Assembly (NCBI RefSeq): GCF_023156535.1
Contig: NZ_JALNMH010000005.1
Coordinates: 209,549-273,548 of the forward strand
Direction: 5' to 3'
Length of the DNA stretch: 64,000 nucleotides
Origin: Pseudomarimonas salicorniae
GTDB taxonomy: Bacteria; Pseudomonadota; Gammaproteobacteria; Xanthomonadales; Xanthomonadaceae
The notes under the pieces were generated by a model. The model was not told where the DNA came from and ran no database searches. It was given only the letters and a program-made list of their open reading frames with translations. Shown here piece after piece: positions 63,841 through 64,000 of the stretch (position 1 is the stretch's first letter; every line of letters begins with the position of its first letter). Made by a program: the position numbers and the translations under genes.

Positions 63841-64000
63841 CGTTTCGAACGGGTAAAGACAAAGGGCCAGTCCTTTCGGACTGGCTGTCCGGATAGGCCG
63901 AGAGACGCTGCGCGATCGGATTAATTGCAGGGCGCAGAACGACGAAACCTCCAGCGTGAGCCGGGGGTTGGACGTTTGAAACCTGAAAAGGGAAAGGGCC
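63841..64000. repeat. 28-bp imperfect direct repeat, 132-bp period, cut by window edge
   Basis: 63841-63868 (cgtttcgaacgggtaaagac then aaagggcc) and 63973-64000 (cgtttgaaacctgaaaaggg then aaagggcc) match at 21 of 28 positions, with identical length and the same end. The first copy runs directly into the hairpin 63866-63885; the second is cut at the same point. This may be a tandem array continuing outside the window. Confidence 0.55.
63866..63885. other. Strong 8-bp hairpin
   Basis: gccagtcc (63866-63873) pairs with ggactggc (63878-63885) around loop tttc. On the minus strand it is followed by cctttgtcttt, a weak terminator-like tail; on the plus strand no T-run follows. Confidence 0.6.

Larger units (their letters stand above)
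63303..64000. other. 700 bp without a recognised gene at the right edge
   Basis: Open frames here are short and not protein-like. The last 160 bp hold a hairpin and the start of a second copy of a 28-bp motif (63841-63868 and 63973-64000). The left 400 bp show nothing I can name. Confidence 0.55.

Noticed and set aside
63841..64000. Integron attC site or cassette array
   Set aside because: GTTRRRY-like matches (gttggac) occur, but no paired inverse core RYYYAAC with the right spacing and no cassette ORF.

Overview
This 64 kb window is high-GC chromosomal DNA with dense, short-spaced genes. The gene content points to a gammaproteobacterium of the Lysobacterales (Xanthomonadales) type: a large TonB-dependent receptor with a Xanthomonad-style plug start, hemD-hemX-hemY, rsmG-parA-parB, bfr-bfd, rppH, rpmF-fabH, motAB, an acetate/solute symporter next to acs, and many GTAG-type REP elements between genes. 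Assignment below order level is not possible from the sequence. The presence of rsmG-parA-parB suggests the right half is not far from the replication origin, but I saw no oriC or parS.

Layout. 1-7.1 kb: end of an unrecognised gene, a TonB-dependent receptor, a membrane-anchored winged-helix regulator with a beta-propeller, and an AraC regulator. 7.7-15.8 kb: signalling block, with a STAS protein and a REC-PP2C phosphatase (minus), a GGDEF relic and an intact diguanylate cyclase (plus), then a five-gene minus operon of ABC ATPase, ABC permease, small secreted protein, DesK-type kinase and NarL-type regulator. 16.3-28.3 kb: aldehyde dehydrogenase; a two-gene envelope module (TPR plus glycosidase-like protein, TPR plus outer-membrane barrel); an ECF sigma/anti-sigma/HEAT/HEAT operon; universal stress protein; Tat-type amidohydrolase. 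28.9-34.2 kb: TfoX-N protein, yceD-rpmF-fabH, and a large multi-PAS histidine kinase. 34.4-41.6 kb: acs divergent from a two-subunit Na+/solute symporter, small stress membrane proteins, cardiolipin synthase, alpha/beta hydrolase. 41.5-46.0 kb: methyltransferase, GNAT, a small helical protein, motA-motB and a membrane methyltransferase. 46.0-47.3 kb: gene-poor, with two repeat modules flanking a broken small secreted gene. 47.3-57.5 kb: hypothetical protein, LpxL-like acyltransferase, fadI-like thiolase, hemY-hemX-hemD, thioesterase, mutM, desaturase and an EF-hand protein. 57.6-63.3 kb: small secreted protein, rpmG-rpmB, parB-parA-rsmG, band-7-like protein, tRNA-Met, bfr, bfd, rppH. 63.3-64.0 kb: no gene recognised, with a structured repeat running off the end.

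How the genes work together. Many operons are translationally coupled by ATGA overlaps (7758/8261, 11787-14136, 19672, 25121, 45254, 52488, 59520). Housekeeping themes are haem synthesis and iron storage, membrane lipid work (fabH, cls, desaturase, acyltransferase), acetate use (acs plus symporter), chromosome partition and flagellar rotation. Signalling genes are unusually abundant in the first 35 kb.

The most unusual content is between genes. A composite, roughly 265-bp extragenic element occurs in near-complete form at 15945-16211 and 28498-28762, diverged at 46048-46358 and 46933-47260, reversed at 7214-7430, and as fragments at 441, 17854 and 34264. It is built from a GTAG REP pair, a short hairpin and a 73-bp palindrome, and is bounded by roughly 19-bp imperfect terminal inverted repeats.
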